Assembly: GCF_900103715.1 (NCBI RefSeq)
Contig: NZ_FNHL01000004.1
Location: 310,001-374,000 of the forward strand
Length of the DNA: 64,000 bases
Source of the DNA: Halogranum gelatinilyticum
GTDB taxonomy: Archaea > Halobacteriota > Halobacteria > Halobacteriales > Haloferacaceae
Reading direction: 5' to 3'
Made by a program: the position numbers and the translations under genes. Of the stretch, positions 42,856-52,699 are shown in pieces. Numbering within the stretch: position 1 is the first letter of the stretch; every line of letters begins with the position of its first letter. The notes beneath the pieces are model-generated. The model saw only the letters and a list, made by a program, of their open reading frames with translations, was not told where the DNA came from and ran no database searches.

Positions 42856-43482
42856 CTACTTCACGAACTTCAGCAGGTCGTCGCGCTTCGCCTCGTGGAA
42901 GTGGTGTCTGAGTGCTTCCTTCAGCGGCTCCAACTGGCCGCGTTTCGCCACGATGGGGGCGATGGTGTCGCCCTTCCACTGTTCCCACGGCGGGTAGAGA
43001 CCGAGGCGGTCACAGAGGTCGTTCAGCCGCTCGTCTCTGTCGTCGACCTTGTCCATCTTGTTGACGGCGACGACCGTCGGAATTCCCAGCTCTTCGAGGA
43101 AGTAGAACATCTCGACGTCGTGGGGAATCGAGTCCTCGCCCGTGTGGCGGTCGATGATGTCGACGACGCTCTTGCCGTCGACGACGAGCACGCCCACGAG
43201 AATCTTGTCGGCGTGCTCCTCGATGTAGCGGACGATGTCGGTCTTGATGGCCTCGCGACGCTCTTCCTCGACGCCGGACATGAAGCCGAAGCCGGGGAGA
43301 TCAGAGAACATGAAACTCTCGCCAGCCCAGTCGAAGTGGTTGGGCTCGCGGGTCACGCCCGGCTTCTTGCCCGTGTTGAACTTGCTGTGGCCGGTCAACT
43401 CGCGCATCAGCGTCGACTTGCCGACGTTGGAGCGCCCGACGAAGACGACCTCTGCGTCGCGCTTGGGGCGGTTTTCGAACAT
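42856..43482 (-). CDS. engB: Ribosome-associated GTPase EngB
   Basis: This 208-aa GTPase has G1 GRSNVGKS, G2-region PGVTREP, G3 DLPGFG and G4 NKMD, all as in EngB/YihA-type GTP-binding proteins. EngB takes part in large-subunit assembly. The start [16 protein letters not shown] is the first ATG. Confidence 0.94.
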   Translation of the reverse strand: MFENRPKRDAEVVFVGRSNVGKSTLMRELTGHSKFNTGKKPGVTREPNHFDWAGESFMFSDLPGFGFMSGVEEERREAIKTDIVRYIEEHADKILVGVLVVDGKSVVDIIDRHTGEDSIPHDVEMFYFLEELGIPTVVAVNKMDKVDDRDERLNDLCDRLGLYPPWEQWKGDTIAPIVAKRGQLEPLKEALRHHFHEAKRDDLLKFVK

Positions 43483-43585
43483 ACCGACCTTACTCGGGCG
43501 GGTCGGTTAACCCTGGCGAGAGCCGTCGGTGTCCGAGGGAACGCCGACGGAACACAGCGACGAGAGGGTAATTCGTCTATGAAAG

Positions 43586-43595
43586 TATTTATAAA
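43586..43595 (+). promoter_or_regulatory. TATA box of the HTH-membrane protein gene
   Basis: TATTTATAAA lies 32-41 nt before ATG 43627 and is the clearest TATA box in this part of the window. It argues against the in-frame ATG at 43579, which would precede the box. Confidence 0.7.
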
Positions 43596-43626
43596 TGAAA
43601 CCGGACGAGTACCGGTACTACTTGTG

Positions 43627-44196
43627 ATGTCTCGTTCTCACGGACAGTCGAGAGAGGAGCCACCGGACTCGGAGGGGCAAGAGGCCGACGACGTCTACCG
43701 TATTCTGAGTAACCGTCGGCGACGGTACACGCTTCGGTATCTCCTCGCGCACGGGACCGCCGAGGTCCGGACGCTCGCCGAACAGATCGCGGCGTGGGAA
43801 CACGACGTCGACCCGAACGAGGTCAGTTACGACCAGCGGCGAAGCGTCTACAACTCGCTGCAACAGTCGCATCTCCCGAAACTGCAGGCGGTGAACCTCG
43901 TCGCGTTCGACAAACGGGCGGGGACGGTCGAACTCGCCGAGGACGGGTCGGAGGTGCAGTCGTATCTCGGCCCGCTGACGCACCGACAGCCGTCGTTGCA
44001 GCGTCGGTATCTCCTCGTCGGTGGGTTCTGGCTGGTGGCACTCCCCGCTCTGTCGCTCTTCTATCCGGGTCCGACGGTCGCCGAGACGGTCCCGCTGTTC
44101 GGCGTCGTCGCGCTCTCGGTGCTGTGGGTCACGCTCGTCCACCGGTTCGAACTCGACACCGTCGCTGGCGAGAACGCGACGTCGAACGGCGACTGA
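43627..44196 (+). CDS. Winged-helix protein with C-terminal membrane helices (DUF7344-like)
   Basis: This 189-aa protein has an N-terminal winged helix (about 25-105; VYRILSNRRRRYTLRYLL, then VRTLAEQIAAWE and RRSVYNSLQQSHLPKLQAVNLV), followed by two membrane helices (about 131-173). Such membrane-tethered HTH proteins are abundant in haloarchaea and are thought to be regulators. A strong TATA box fixes the start. A GGTGGC/GCCACC hairpin (44221-44239) follows the stop. Confidence 0.82.
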   Translation: MSRSHGQSREEPPDSEGQEADDVYRILSNRRRRYTLRYLLAHGTAEVRTLAEQIAAWEHDVDPNEVSYDQRRSVYNSLQQSHLPKLQAVNLVAFDKRAGTVELAEDGSEVQSYLGPLTHRQPSLQRRYLLVGGFWLVALPALSLFYPGPTVAETVPLFGVVALSVLWVTLVHRFELDTVAGENATSNGD

Positions 44197-44897
44197 GTCC
44201 GTCGAACGAAAGGGATGGGTGGTGGCTGAACCGGCCACCGAATGGGAAGGAAACACGAGACGCTGAGCGTCCCGAGTCGGTCGACGACGCCGCGTACACA
44301 GGCGGTTCGGACTGAACCAGGGGAGAGTGACAGCGGCCTCCACCGCGCAGCTGTGTCGTCGAGAGGGGTCACAGCCACACGAGAGGCGTTCTGTGTGCGG
44401 TCTACCGAGGGTAGTGCGTCGTTGGACGGACAGCGGCTGTCGTCCGTCGACAGCGTCTACTGACCTCCCAGCTACCTAAACATGAGTTCGATGCTGGGAC
44501 CCGACCGGACCGAGGAGTCTCGATAGCGACGGGACGAAAGAGCCGGGATGCCACGAGCCGAACGGTCCGCCCCCGCGACACGCCGGGAGAGAGGGGAAGC
44601 GAGTCGCGAGTAGACCCGCCGTCGACGGCGGGTCTCGGACGGACCGGCCACCGTCGGACACGGGCCGTCACAGCGACGGCGTCCAACGGCGACGTGGCTC
44701 GTCAACCGGCCACCGGGTCGTAGCCAGCTGCCGACAGCGGGGAGACGGAGCGAACGACCCTATACATCAGCCCGATGCGGCCACCGCAACGATCCGATGC
44801 GGTTGGCAAACTGACTCGATAGGCGGCTGTGGTCGCCGAGCGTCGAGCGGACCCCGAGAGCCGCAGTGCTTTCCCCGGACGCACGCCAACCGCGGCC
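44197..44897. other. 700-nt gene-free region
   Basis: No frame here has convincing haloarchaeal coding character. It contains a hairpin GGTGGC/GCCACC (44221-44239), an inverted repeat GACAGC-G-GCTGTC near 44432, the perfect palindrome at 44612-44635, and three copies of CCGGCCACCG. It is the longest gap in the window and could hold an RNA gene or a decayed gene. Confidence 0.55.
44612..44635. other. Perfect 24-bp palindrome
   Basis: The arm AGACCCGCCGTC is followed directly by its exact reverse complement GACGGCGGGTCT, with no loop base. Flanking bases (T and C) do not pair. The centre is the SalI-like GTCGAC. It could be a dimeric protein site or extrude as a cruciform. Confidence 0.9.
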
Positions 44898-45614
44898 ATG
44901 GACAAACAGACGCTCCGTGAGCGGATCTGGGGCGGCCTGGAGGACTCGGGCGAGGCCCGCTTTCCCTTCCCGCCGCACGGCCGCATCCCGAACTTCGCCG
45001 GAGCCGACGAGGCCTGCGACCGCCTCGCCGCGACCGACGAGTGGGCCGCCGCCGACGTCGTCAAGGCGAACCCCGACGCCCCGCAGCTGCCCGTCCGGCG
45101 GCGTGCGCTCCACGAGGGGAAGGTGGTCTACATGGCCCAGCCGCGGCTCCGCAGCGAGCGGCCGTTCATGAAACTCGACCCAGGGGTCATCGCCCCCGAA
45201 GACCTCGACGCCGCGGCGACGGTGTCGAAGATGGACGGCTACGCCGAACCGGTCGGTCCCGACGCGGTCCCCCACGTCGACCTCGTCGTCTCCGGCAGCG
45301 TCGCCGTCACCGAGGCAGGCGGCCGCGTCGGCAAGGGCGAGGGCTACAGCGACCTGGAGTTCGCCGTCCTGTCGGAGTTGGGTGCGGTCGACGACGAGAC
45401 GACCGTGGCGACGTCCGTCCACGAACTGCAAGTGGTCGACGAGGCCGACGCGCCCGAGCCCGCAGCCCACGACGTACCGATGGACCTCGTCGCCACGCCC
45501 GAGCGGCTAATCCGGACCGACTCACCCTTCGGGCGGCCGACCGGCATCGACTGGGACGTCCTCGACGAAGAACGGCTGGACGAGATTCCCGTCCTGCAGC
45601 GGTTCGCCCCCTGA
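44898..45614 (+). CDS. 5-formyltetrahydrofolate cyclo-ligase family protein
   Basis: This 238-aa protein matches the archaeal 5-FCL family: RERIWGGLEDSGEARFPFPPHGRIPNF at the N-terminus, VVKANPDAPQLPVRRRAL, and the nucleotide-binding GGRVGKGEGYSDLEFAVL near residue 155-172. The enzyme makes methenyl-THF from 5-formyl-THF with ATP. ATG 44898 is used; upstream codons are not conserved-looking. The exact folate role in this lineage is inferred. Confidence 0.88.
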   Translation: MDKQTLRERIWGGLEDSGEARFPFPPHGRIPNFAGADEACDRLAATDEWAAADVVKANPDAPQLPVRRRALHEGKVVYMAQPRLRSERPFMKLDPGVIAPEDLDAAATVSKMDGYAEPVGPDAVPHVDLVVSGSVAVTEAGGRVGKGEGYSDLEFAVLSELGAVDDETTVATSVHELQVVDEADAPEPAAHDVPMDLVATPERLIRTDSPFGRPTGIDWDVLDEERLDEIPVLQRFAP

Positions 45615-45685
45615 GTGGCTGCGGGCGACGACACCGAACCGTCACGTGCCAGAGGTATTTTCTCCCCGCCGAGTGAGAGGCGAGT

Positions 45686-47092
45686 GTGCGACTCGTTCAG
45701 GTGATGATTCCGGCCGGCAAGCGCGAGACCGTCCTCGCCGTCCTCGACGACGAGGGCATCGACTACGCCCTGACCGACGAGGTCAGTGGCCGCGAATACA
45801 CCGCCGTCGTCAGCTTTCCGCTCCCCACGGCGGCCGTCGAGCCGATCCTCGAATCGCTCCGGGAGGCGGGTATCGAGCGCGACGCCTACACCGTCGTCCT
45901 CGACGCCGAGACGGTCGTCTCGCGGCGGTTCGAGCAGCTCGAAGACCGCTACGAGGAGTCCGAGGAGGGCAACGGCGACCGCATCGCCCGCGAGGAACTG
46001 GTCGCCCGGGCGAAGGACCTCGCCCCACAGCTCTCGACGTTCGTCGTCATGACGGCCATCAGTGCCGTCGTCGCCACCGCCGGTCTCCTCTTGGACTCTC
46101 CGGCCGTCGTCGTCGGCTCGATGGTCATCGCGCCGCTCATCGGCCCGGCGATGGCGACGAGCGTCGGCTCCGTCCTCGACGACACGGAGCTGTTCGTCCG
46201 CGGCGTCCGCCTCCAGGTACTCGGGGGCGTCCTCGCCGTCGTCAGCGCGGGGCTGTTCGCCGTCGTCCTCAGAGTGACCGGGACCATCCCGCTGACGGCC
46301 ACGGAGGTGTTCGCCATCGGCGAGGTGCGCGAACGGCTCTCCCCGGACGTGCTCTCCTTGGCCGTCGCGCTCGGCGCGGGCGTCGCAGGCGCGCTCAGCC
46401 TCTCGACCGGCGTCTCCTCGGCACTCGTCGGCGTCATGATCGCGGCCGCGCTCGTCCCGCCGACGGCCGTCGTCGGCATCGGTCTCGCCTGGGGTCAGCC
46501 CGACGCGGTGCTCGGCGCGGCACTGCTCGTCGTGGTCAACTTCCTCTCGATCAACCTCGCCGCGCTCGCGGTCCTGAGCTACCAGGGCTACCAGCCGTTC
46601 CACTGGTTCCAGCGCGACGAGGCGACGGTGTCGACGGGCCGCCGTATCGCCGTCCTCGGCGTCGTGCTCCTCGTCCTCTCGGGCTTCCTCGGCGGCATCA
46701 CCCTCACCACGCTCCAGGCGGCACAGTTCGAGGACAACACCCGCGAAACCGCTCGGATCGTCGGTGCCGACGCGGGCGTCGAGTATCTCTCGATGGACGT
46801 GACCTACGCCGACTTCCCGGTTCGACAGCCCGAGGAGGTGACGATCACCTACGGCTACCCGCCCGACGCCACGCCGCCGTCGACCGTGTCGACGCTGGAG
46901 ACGCGGCTCAACGAGGAGTACGAACCGCCGTTCGGCGTCGGCGCGGACCACCACATCGCGGTAGAGGTCCGGTACGTCCCCGTCGAGCGAAGCGGGGCGA
47001 CGGAACCGACGTCGGTCCGGGCCGTCGACGACTCTGCCGTGGGACGGCTCGCGCCGACCGTCTCGCGTGCAAACACGCAGACGGCGGGATAG
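45686..47092 (+). CDS. DUF389/TIGR00341 membrane protein
   Basis: This 468-aa protein has an N-terminal ferredoxin-like region (about 1-80, MRLVQVMIPAGKRETVLAVLDDEGIDY), about seven membrane helices (115-360, with VVGSMVIAPLIGPAMATSVG and ALVGVMIAAALVPPTAVVGIGLAWG) and a soluble C-terminal domain. The repeated IAPLIGP/AALVPPTA motifs define the family. The function is unknown. The start is GTG 45686. Confidence 0.88.
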   Translation: MRLVQVMIPAGKRETVLAVLDDEGIDYALTDEVSGREYTAVVSFPLPTAAVEPILESLREAGIERDAYTVVLDAETVVSRRFEQLEDRYEESEEGNGDRIAREELVARAKDLAPQLSTFVVMTAISAVVATAGLLLDSPAVVVGSMVIAPLIGPAMATSVGSVLDDTELFVRGVRLQVLGGVLAVVSAGLFAVVLRVTGTIPLTATEVFAIGEVRERLSPDVLSLAVALGAGVAGALSLSTGVSSALVGVMIAAALVPPTAVVGIGLAWGQPDAVLGAALLVVVNFLSINLAALAVLSYQGYQPFHWFQRDEATVSTGRRIAVLGVVLLVLSGFLGGITLTTLQAAQFEDNTRETARIVGADAGVEYLSMDVTYADFPVRQPEEVTITYGYPPDATPPSTVSTLETRLNEEYEPPFGVGADHHIAVEVRYVPVERSGATEPTSVRAVDDSAVGRLAPTVSRANTQTAG

Positions 47093-47151
47093 GTCAAATC
47101 AGTCTTTGCGCTTAGCGCGGCTTGAATAGCTCAGCGAGCGTCTTGTCTCCT

Positions 47152-47892
47152 ATGCGACCCTTACTTCCCCTCACGCTGGTGGCGATGCTACTCGTCGCGG
47201 GCTGTGCAGGTCCGTTGCAGACAGACGGCGGCGTCGGTGCCGCCGAGACCGAAACCGGCCCGAGCATCTCCGTCTCCGGCACGGGCACCGCCTCCGCCGA
47301 CGCCGACCTCGCGGTGGTCCGCGTCTCGATCACCGCGCTCGAAGCCGACGCCGAGACCGCCCGGAACCGAGTCGCCGAGGACTCCCAGGCCATGTTCGAC
47401 GCCCTGACCGACGTCGGCGTCGACACCGACGAGGCCGTCACGACCGCGGGCTTCCGCATCTCGCCGGAGTACAACTACCGCGAGGATGGCCGTGAACTGC
47501 TCGGCTACCGCGCCGTCCACAGCTACCAGATCGAAGTCGCCCCCGACGAGGCTGGCAGCGTCGTCGACGCCGCCGTCGGAGCCGTCTCCACGTCCGGCGA
47601 GGGTGGCATCGTCGTCGACGGCATCCAGTACACGCTGACCGACGAGACCCGCGCCGAGGTCCGCGCCGAAGCGCTCGAAGCCGCCGTCGACGCCGCCCGC
47701 GCCGACGCCGACACCGTCGCCAGCGCGGCCGGTGTGAGCGTCACGGGCGTCCGCACCATCTCGACGGGTGGCGACTACGCCCCCTACCCGCGGTTCGCGG
47801 CCGAGTCCGCTGACGGCGGCGCGGCGACCGTCCTCCAGCCCGGCCCGGTCGAGGTGACCGCCACCGTCTCCATCACCTACGAGGTCCAGTAG
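47152..47892 (+). CDS. SIMPL-domain (DUF541) lipoprotein
   Basis: This 246-aa exported protein has a Sec-type lipoprotein signal (MRPLLPLTLVAMLLVAGC) and a SIMPL domain: ISVSGTGTASADADLAVVRVSI, then NYREDGRELLGYRAVHSYQIEV and GIVVDGIQYTL. Members resemble the oxidative-stress protein YggE and form oligomeric beta structures. Its role in archaea is unknown. Confidence 0.88.
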   Translation: MRPLLPLTLVAMLLVAGCAGPLQTDGGVGAAETETGPSISVSGTGTASADADLAVVRVSITALEADAETARNRVAEDSQAMFDALTDVGVDTDEAVTTAGFRISPEYNYREDGRELLGYRAVHSYQIEVAPDEAGSVVDAAVGAVSTSGEGGIVVDGIQYTLTDETRAEVRAEALEAAVDAARADADTVASAAGVSVTGVRTISTGGDYAPYPRFAAESADGGAATVLQPGPVEVTATVSITYEVQ

Positions 47893-48108
47893 GCCGAGAC
47901 GCAGTAACACTTCCCCGCTGACGCTCGACACATCACCCTCCGTTCACCCGTTCATTCTCACCCCACGGTCGATGACCGACTCCCTCCCCCCGAGCAGACG
48001 CTCCTTCCCGAACAGACTCGGTAGACTCGACGGGAGTCGCGAGACCGCCACCCCCACCCATCCAGACGGCCGATTCGCTTTTCAGCCAGCGCGGTGGCTC
48101 TCGACACG

Positions 48109-48282
48109 ATGGCTCTCGGCCGAGATACCCTCCTCTTCGCACTGCTCGTTATGCTGTTCAGTGGATTCGGACTCGCAAACGAGACAGTTCCGTACGATGT
48201 CGCGTGGCTGCTGACGTTACTCGCACTCTTGGCCGGCTTGCTGGGCTTCTTGCAAGCTGTGAGAGAAGGCGTCCGCGACTAG
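48109..48282 (+). CDS. 57-aa membrane protein, unknown function
   Basis: Two helices (about residues 7-25 and 31-49) fill most of this small protein, ending QAVREGVRD. ATG 48109 is preferred to a GTG at 48094 five codons upstream. It stops 2 nt before the convergent GTPase gene. Confidence 0.6.
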   Translation: MALGRDTLLFALLVMLFSGFGLANETVPYDVAWLLTLLALLAGLLGFLQAVREGVRD

Positions 48283-48284
48283 CT

Positions 48285-49259
48285 CTACTCCTGTCGCGAC
48301 GGCGGGATGTCCGGCTCGAAGCCGACCGCTTCCACGGCCAAGTCCAGCACGCCGTCGACGTTCTCGCCCTCGGTGACACTCATGTAGGCGTCGGCGTCGA
48401 CGTCGCGCGAACGGTCCGACTTGTTACAGATGGTCAAGACGGGGATGTCGCGCTCGGCGAACCGCTTCTCGACGGCGTCGCGCAGTTCCAGTTGTGCCTC
48501 CAGCGGATAGCCGCAGTCGCCGCTCGGGTCGACGAAGAACAGGACCGTGTCGGCGAGATGCTCGATGGCACTGACGGCCTGTCGCTCGATGTCGTTACGT
48601 TCGTCCTCGGGACGGTCGAGCAGGCCGGGGGTGTCGATGATCTGGTAGCGGATGCGGTCGCGCTCGAAGTGGCCGATCTGGACGCCCTTCGTCGTGAAGG
48701 GGTACTCGGCGATCTCGTTCGAGGCGCGGGTGATCGCGTTGACGAACGAGGACTTGCCGACGTTGGGGTAGCCCGCGACGACGATGGCCGGTTCGTCCGG
48801 CCGGATGTCGGGCAGGTTCTTCAGCGCGTCACGCGCCTCGCCGATGCGGAGCAGGTCGTCTTCGACCTCCTCGACGATGTCGGCCATCCGGGCGAACGCC
48901 TGTTTGCGGTGTTTGCGACCCGTGTCGAGGTTCGAATTGCGGAGCTTCGACTGGTATTCGCTACGAATCTCCGGAATCTGGCGGCTCGCCCACATCACTT
49001 CGGAGAGGCTCTTGCGGACCTCGTCGACGTCGACGATGGCGTCGGCGAGTTCGTAGTAGAACGGGTCAACAGTGCCGAAGTCGGGCCACGCGACGGCGAC
49101 GTTCTCCAGGTTGTCCGAGAGGATGTTCGCCGCGGTGATGAGCATCGACTCCTGGGCTTCGAGGCCACTCTTGGCCCGTCCGGCCCGCGACGCCCGCGAG
49201 AACGCCTTGTCGATGAGCTCCTCCGACCGGGGCGTGGTCGGTAGGTTCTCGAAAATCAT
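48285..49259 (-). CDS. NOG1-like GTP-binding protein
   Basis: This 324-aa protein has an N-terminal helical NOG1 domain (1-155, MIFENLPTTPRSEELIDKAF, with SEVMWASRQIPEIRSEYQSKL) and a circular Obg-type GTPase: G1 AGYPNVGKSS, G3 DTPGLLDRPEDERN and G4 NKSD. NOG1 takes part in 60S/50S ribosome assembly. ATG 49259 fits the domain start. Confidence 0.94.
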   Translation of the reverse strand: MIFENLPTTPRSEELIDKAFSRASRAGRAKSGLEAQESMLITAANILSDNLENVAVAWPDFGTVDPFYYELADAIVDVDEVRKSLSEVMWASRQIPEIRSEYQSKLRNSNLDTGRKHRKQAFARMADIVEEVEDDLLRIGEARDALKNLPDIRPDEPAIVVAGYPNVGKSSFVNAITRASNEIAEYPFTTKGVQIGHFERDRIRYQIIDTPGLLDRPEDERNDIERQAVSAIEHLADTVLFFVDPSGDCGYPLEAQLELRDAVEKRFAERDIPVLTICNKSDRSRDVDADAYMSVTEGENVDGVLDLAVEAVGFEPDIPPSRQE

Positions 49260-49379
49260 ATTCACTCTTTCAGCAGCCGAGCCTAAAAGGCCGTTCGTTT
49301 GCGATTCGGCCGATTTCGTGCGGGACGGTGGCGTGCGCCGTCGTCGCACTCCGGGGTGTGAGCCGGATCGAAGTCGGGG

Positions 49380-50596
<1,217 letters not shown>

Positions 50597-51835
50597 CTAT
50601 TCGTCCCACTCGGCGAACCGTCGGTGCTCGTCGGCGACGGCGGCCACGGCCGCCGAATCGAGCACGCCGTCCTCGGTCACGACGCCGGTCAGGAGGTCCG
50701 CGGGTGTCCGGTCGAACGTCGGGTTCAGCACGTCGAGACCGCTCTCACCCTCGTAGAGCGCGTCGCGCTCGCCGAACTCGGGGTGGAAGTCGTCGTTCGG
50801 GGAAACCTTGTCGCGGGCGGTGACGACGTAGAGCGGAACCCCATCGCGAGCAGCGGCCAGCGCGAGCAGTCGCGTCCCGACCTTGTTGGCGACGGAGCCG
50901 TCCGAGAAGAGGGTGTCCGCGCCGACGACGGCGGCGTCGACGTCGCGCTCGGCGAGAGCGTAGCCCATCGCGGCGTCAGTGACGAGCGTCACTGTGGTCC
51001 CTGCGTCGGCGAGTTCCTCGGCCACGGCGACACCCTCGCAGGCGGGCCGCGACTCGGCGACGACGACTTCAGGGACTTCGGCGAGCGCGGCCGTGACCGT
51101 CCCCGAGCGCGAGAGCGTCACGACCGTCTCCGCTTCTGTCTCCGACAGCAGCTCGGCCGCGTTTCTCGCTGCCGTCTCGTCGGCGCGGACCGCGTCGTCG
51201 ACAGCCGTGGCAGCACGCTCGGAGACCGCTTCGGGAGTGCGGTCGGCGTCGCTCGCATCGCTCAGCACGCGGTTGACGCGGTTCGCCAGGGCTGCCATGC
51301 TCGGGCGAGCCTCGCGAAGGTTGCGGGCGACGGCAGCCACGTCGGCCCAGTCGTCGGCGAGGACGCCGCGGTCCCGCAGGACTTCGAGTGCACGGACGGA
51401 AACGTACGCCGAACCGTGACGCTGGTCGCCGCGGACGGTCTCGACGCTCGGTGCGACGGCCTCGTACGCTTGCCAGAGACCGGGGACGGTCTCGCGGGTC
51501 CGCATCGCGGGGGCGTGGACCCATTCGGTCGCGGTGAGTTCCTCGTTCGTCTCGATACTCTCGTCCACGGCGTCGAACAGGAACGGATGAACCGTCCACT
51601 CGCGGTCGCCGTCGACGATGGTGACAGTACTGCCCGCGCGGACGAGCGTCGCGTCGGTGACGCCGACCTCCTCGCGGAGTTCGCGGCGGGCGTCGTCGAG
51701 CGCGTCGGCCGGGTCGCCCTCGACGTAGCCGGAGACGCCGCCCCAGAGACCCTGGTACGTCCCGACAGCGTCGCTGCGGCGGACGAGGAGGAGGCGACCG
51801 CGGTCGCGGAGGAAGGCGGTGACGACGTGTGTCAT
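50597..51835 (-). CDS. Nudix hydrolase fused to an eIF2B alpha/beta/delta-like domain
   Basis: This 412-aa protein has an N-terminal Nudix domain (1 to about 135; GLWGGVSGYVEGDP with the catalytic helix RRELREEVGV), then a linker and an eIF2B/MtnA-like domain (about 170-412; VTLSRSGTVTAAL, VVVAESRPACEGVAVAEEL, AAVVGADTLFSDGSVANKVGT). The latter fold occurs in ribose-1,5-bisphosphate isomerase and aIF2B. The fusion links a nucleoside-diphosphate hydrolase to a sugar-phosphate-type domain. ATG 51835 begins the Nudix strand (MTHVVTAFLRDRGRLLL). Confidence 0.88.
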   Translation of the reverse strand: MTHVVTAFLRDRGRLLLVRRSDAVGTYQGLWGGVSGYVEGDPADALDDARRELREEVGVTDATLVRAGSTVTIVDGDREWTVHPFLFDAVDESIETNEELTATEWVHAPAMRTRETVPGLWQAYEAVAPSVETVRGDQRHGSAYVSVRALEVLRDRGVLADDWADVAAVARNLREARPSMAALANRVNRVLSDASDADRTPEAVSERAATAVDDAVRADETAARNAAELLSETEAETVVTLSRSGTVTAALAEVPEVVVAESRPACEGVAVAEELADAGTTVTLVTDAAMGYALAERDVDAAVVGADTLFSDGSVANKVGTRLLALAAARDGVPLYVVTARDKVSPNDDFHPEFGERDALYEGESGLDVLNPTFDRTPADLLTGVVTEDGVLDSAAVAAVADEHRRFAEWDE

Positions 51836-51943
51836 AGCCGACCGTTCGGTCCCGAGCGACAACGGTGTTGTGACGCCGTAACGGACACCGGTTCGCTTCG
51901 CCACCTTCGGCGGCCTTTTCACCGCAGACCACACATCGCTCGT

Positions 51944-52699
51944 ATGGAACTGTTCGCCGTCCCCGACCTCCCGGAGATTCAGCCGGGAGACGACATCGCG
52001 GCACTCGTCCGCGAGCGGGTCGACCTCCGCGCCGACGACGTGGTCTGCGTCGCCTCCACCATCGTCTCGAAGGCGGAAGGGCGACACGCGAACCTGGAGG
52101 ACTTCCCGGCCGGGCCGCGGGCGAACGAACTCGCCGCCCGCCTCGGCGACATCAGCGGGGAGGAGAAGGACCCGCGGTTCGCCCAGGCCGTCCTCGAAGA
52201 GAGCACCGAGATAATCATGGAGGCCCCGTTCCTCCTCACCGAGACGCGGTTCGGCCACATCGGCGTCAACGCGGGCATCGACCGCTCGAACGTCCCCGGC
52301 GCGGACCTGCTTCTCCTCCCGAAACGCCCCTCGGAGAGCGCCGAGCGAATTCGTCAAGAACTCGACGCCGACCAGGTCGTCGTCACCGACACCTGCGGGC
52401 GACCGTTCCGCCACGGCCAGCGCGGCGTCGCCATCGGCTGGGCGGGCATCCACGCCAGCCGCGACTGGCGGGGCGAACCCGACCGCGACGGCCGCGAACT
52501 CGGCGTGACGGTCCAGAGCGTCGTCGACGAACTGGCCGCCGCGGCCAACCTCGTCGCCGGCGAGGGCGCGGGTGGCACGCCCGTCGTCGTCGTCCGCGAC
52601 TTCGAATTCGGTGACCATGCGGGCAGCGACAACCACTTCCGCGACGTGGAGAGCGACTTCGTGCGACAGGCACTGCGACAATGGAGCTTCGACCACTGA
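51944..52699 (+). CDS. cofE: Coenzyme F420-0:L-glutamate ligase
   Basis: This 251-aa protein matches CofE: VPDLPEIQPGDDIAALV at the start, VCVASTIVSKAEGR, ITETRFGHI-like LTETRFGHIGVNAGIDRSN and DTCGRPFRHGQRGVAIGWAG. It adds glutamates to F420-0 with GTP. Its stop overlaps the mer start (TGATG), so F420 maturation and an F420-dependent enzyme are coupled. Confidence 0.95.
   Translation: MELFAVPDLPEIQPGDDIAALVRERVDLRADDVVCVASTIVSKAEGRHANLEDFPAGPRANELAARLGDISGEEKDPRFAQAVLEESTEIIMEAPFLLTETRFGHIGVNAGIDRSNVPGADLLLLPKRPSESAERIRQELDADQVVVTDTCGRPFRHGQRGVAIGWAGIHASRDWRGEPDRDGRELGVTVQSVVDELAAAANLVAGEGAGGTPVVVVRDFEFGDHAGSDNHFRDVESDFVRQALRQWSFDH

Noticed and set aside
44242-44463. 73-codon plus-strand frame in the large gap
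   Set aside because: The product is Ser/Arg-rich, not acidic, has no start context, and crosses several inverted repeats.
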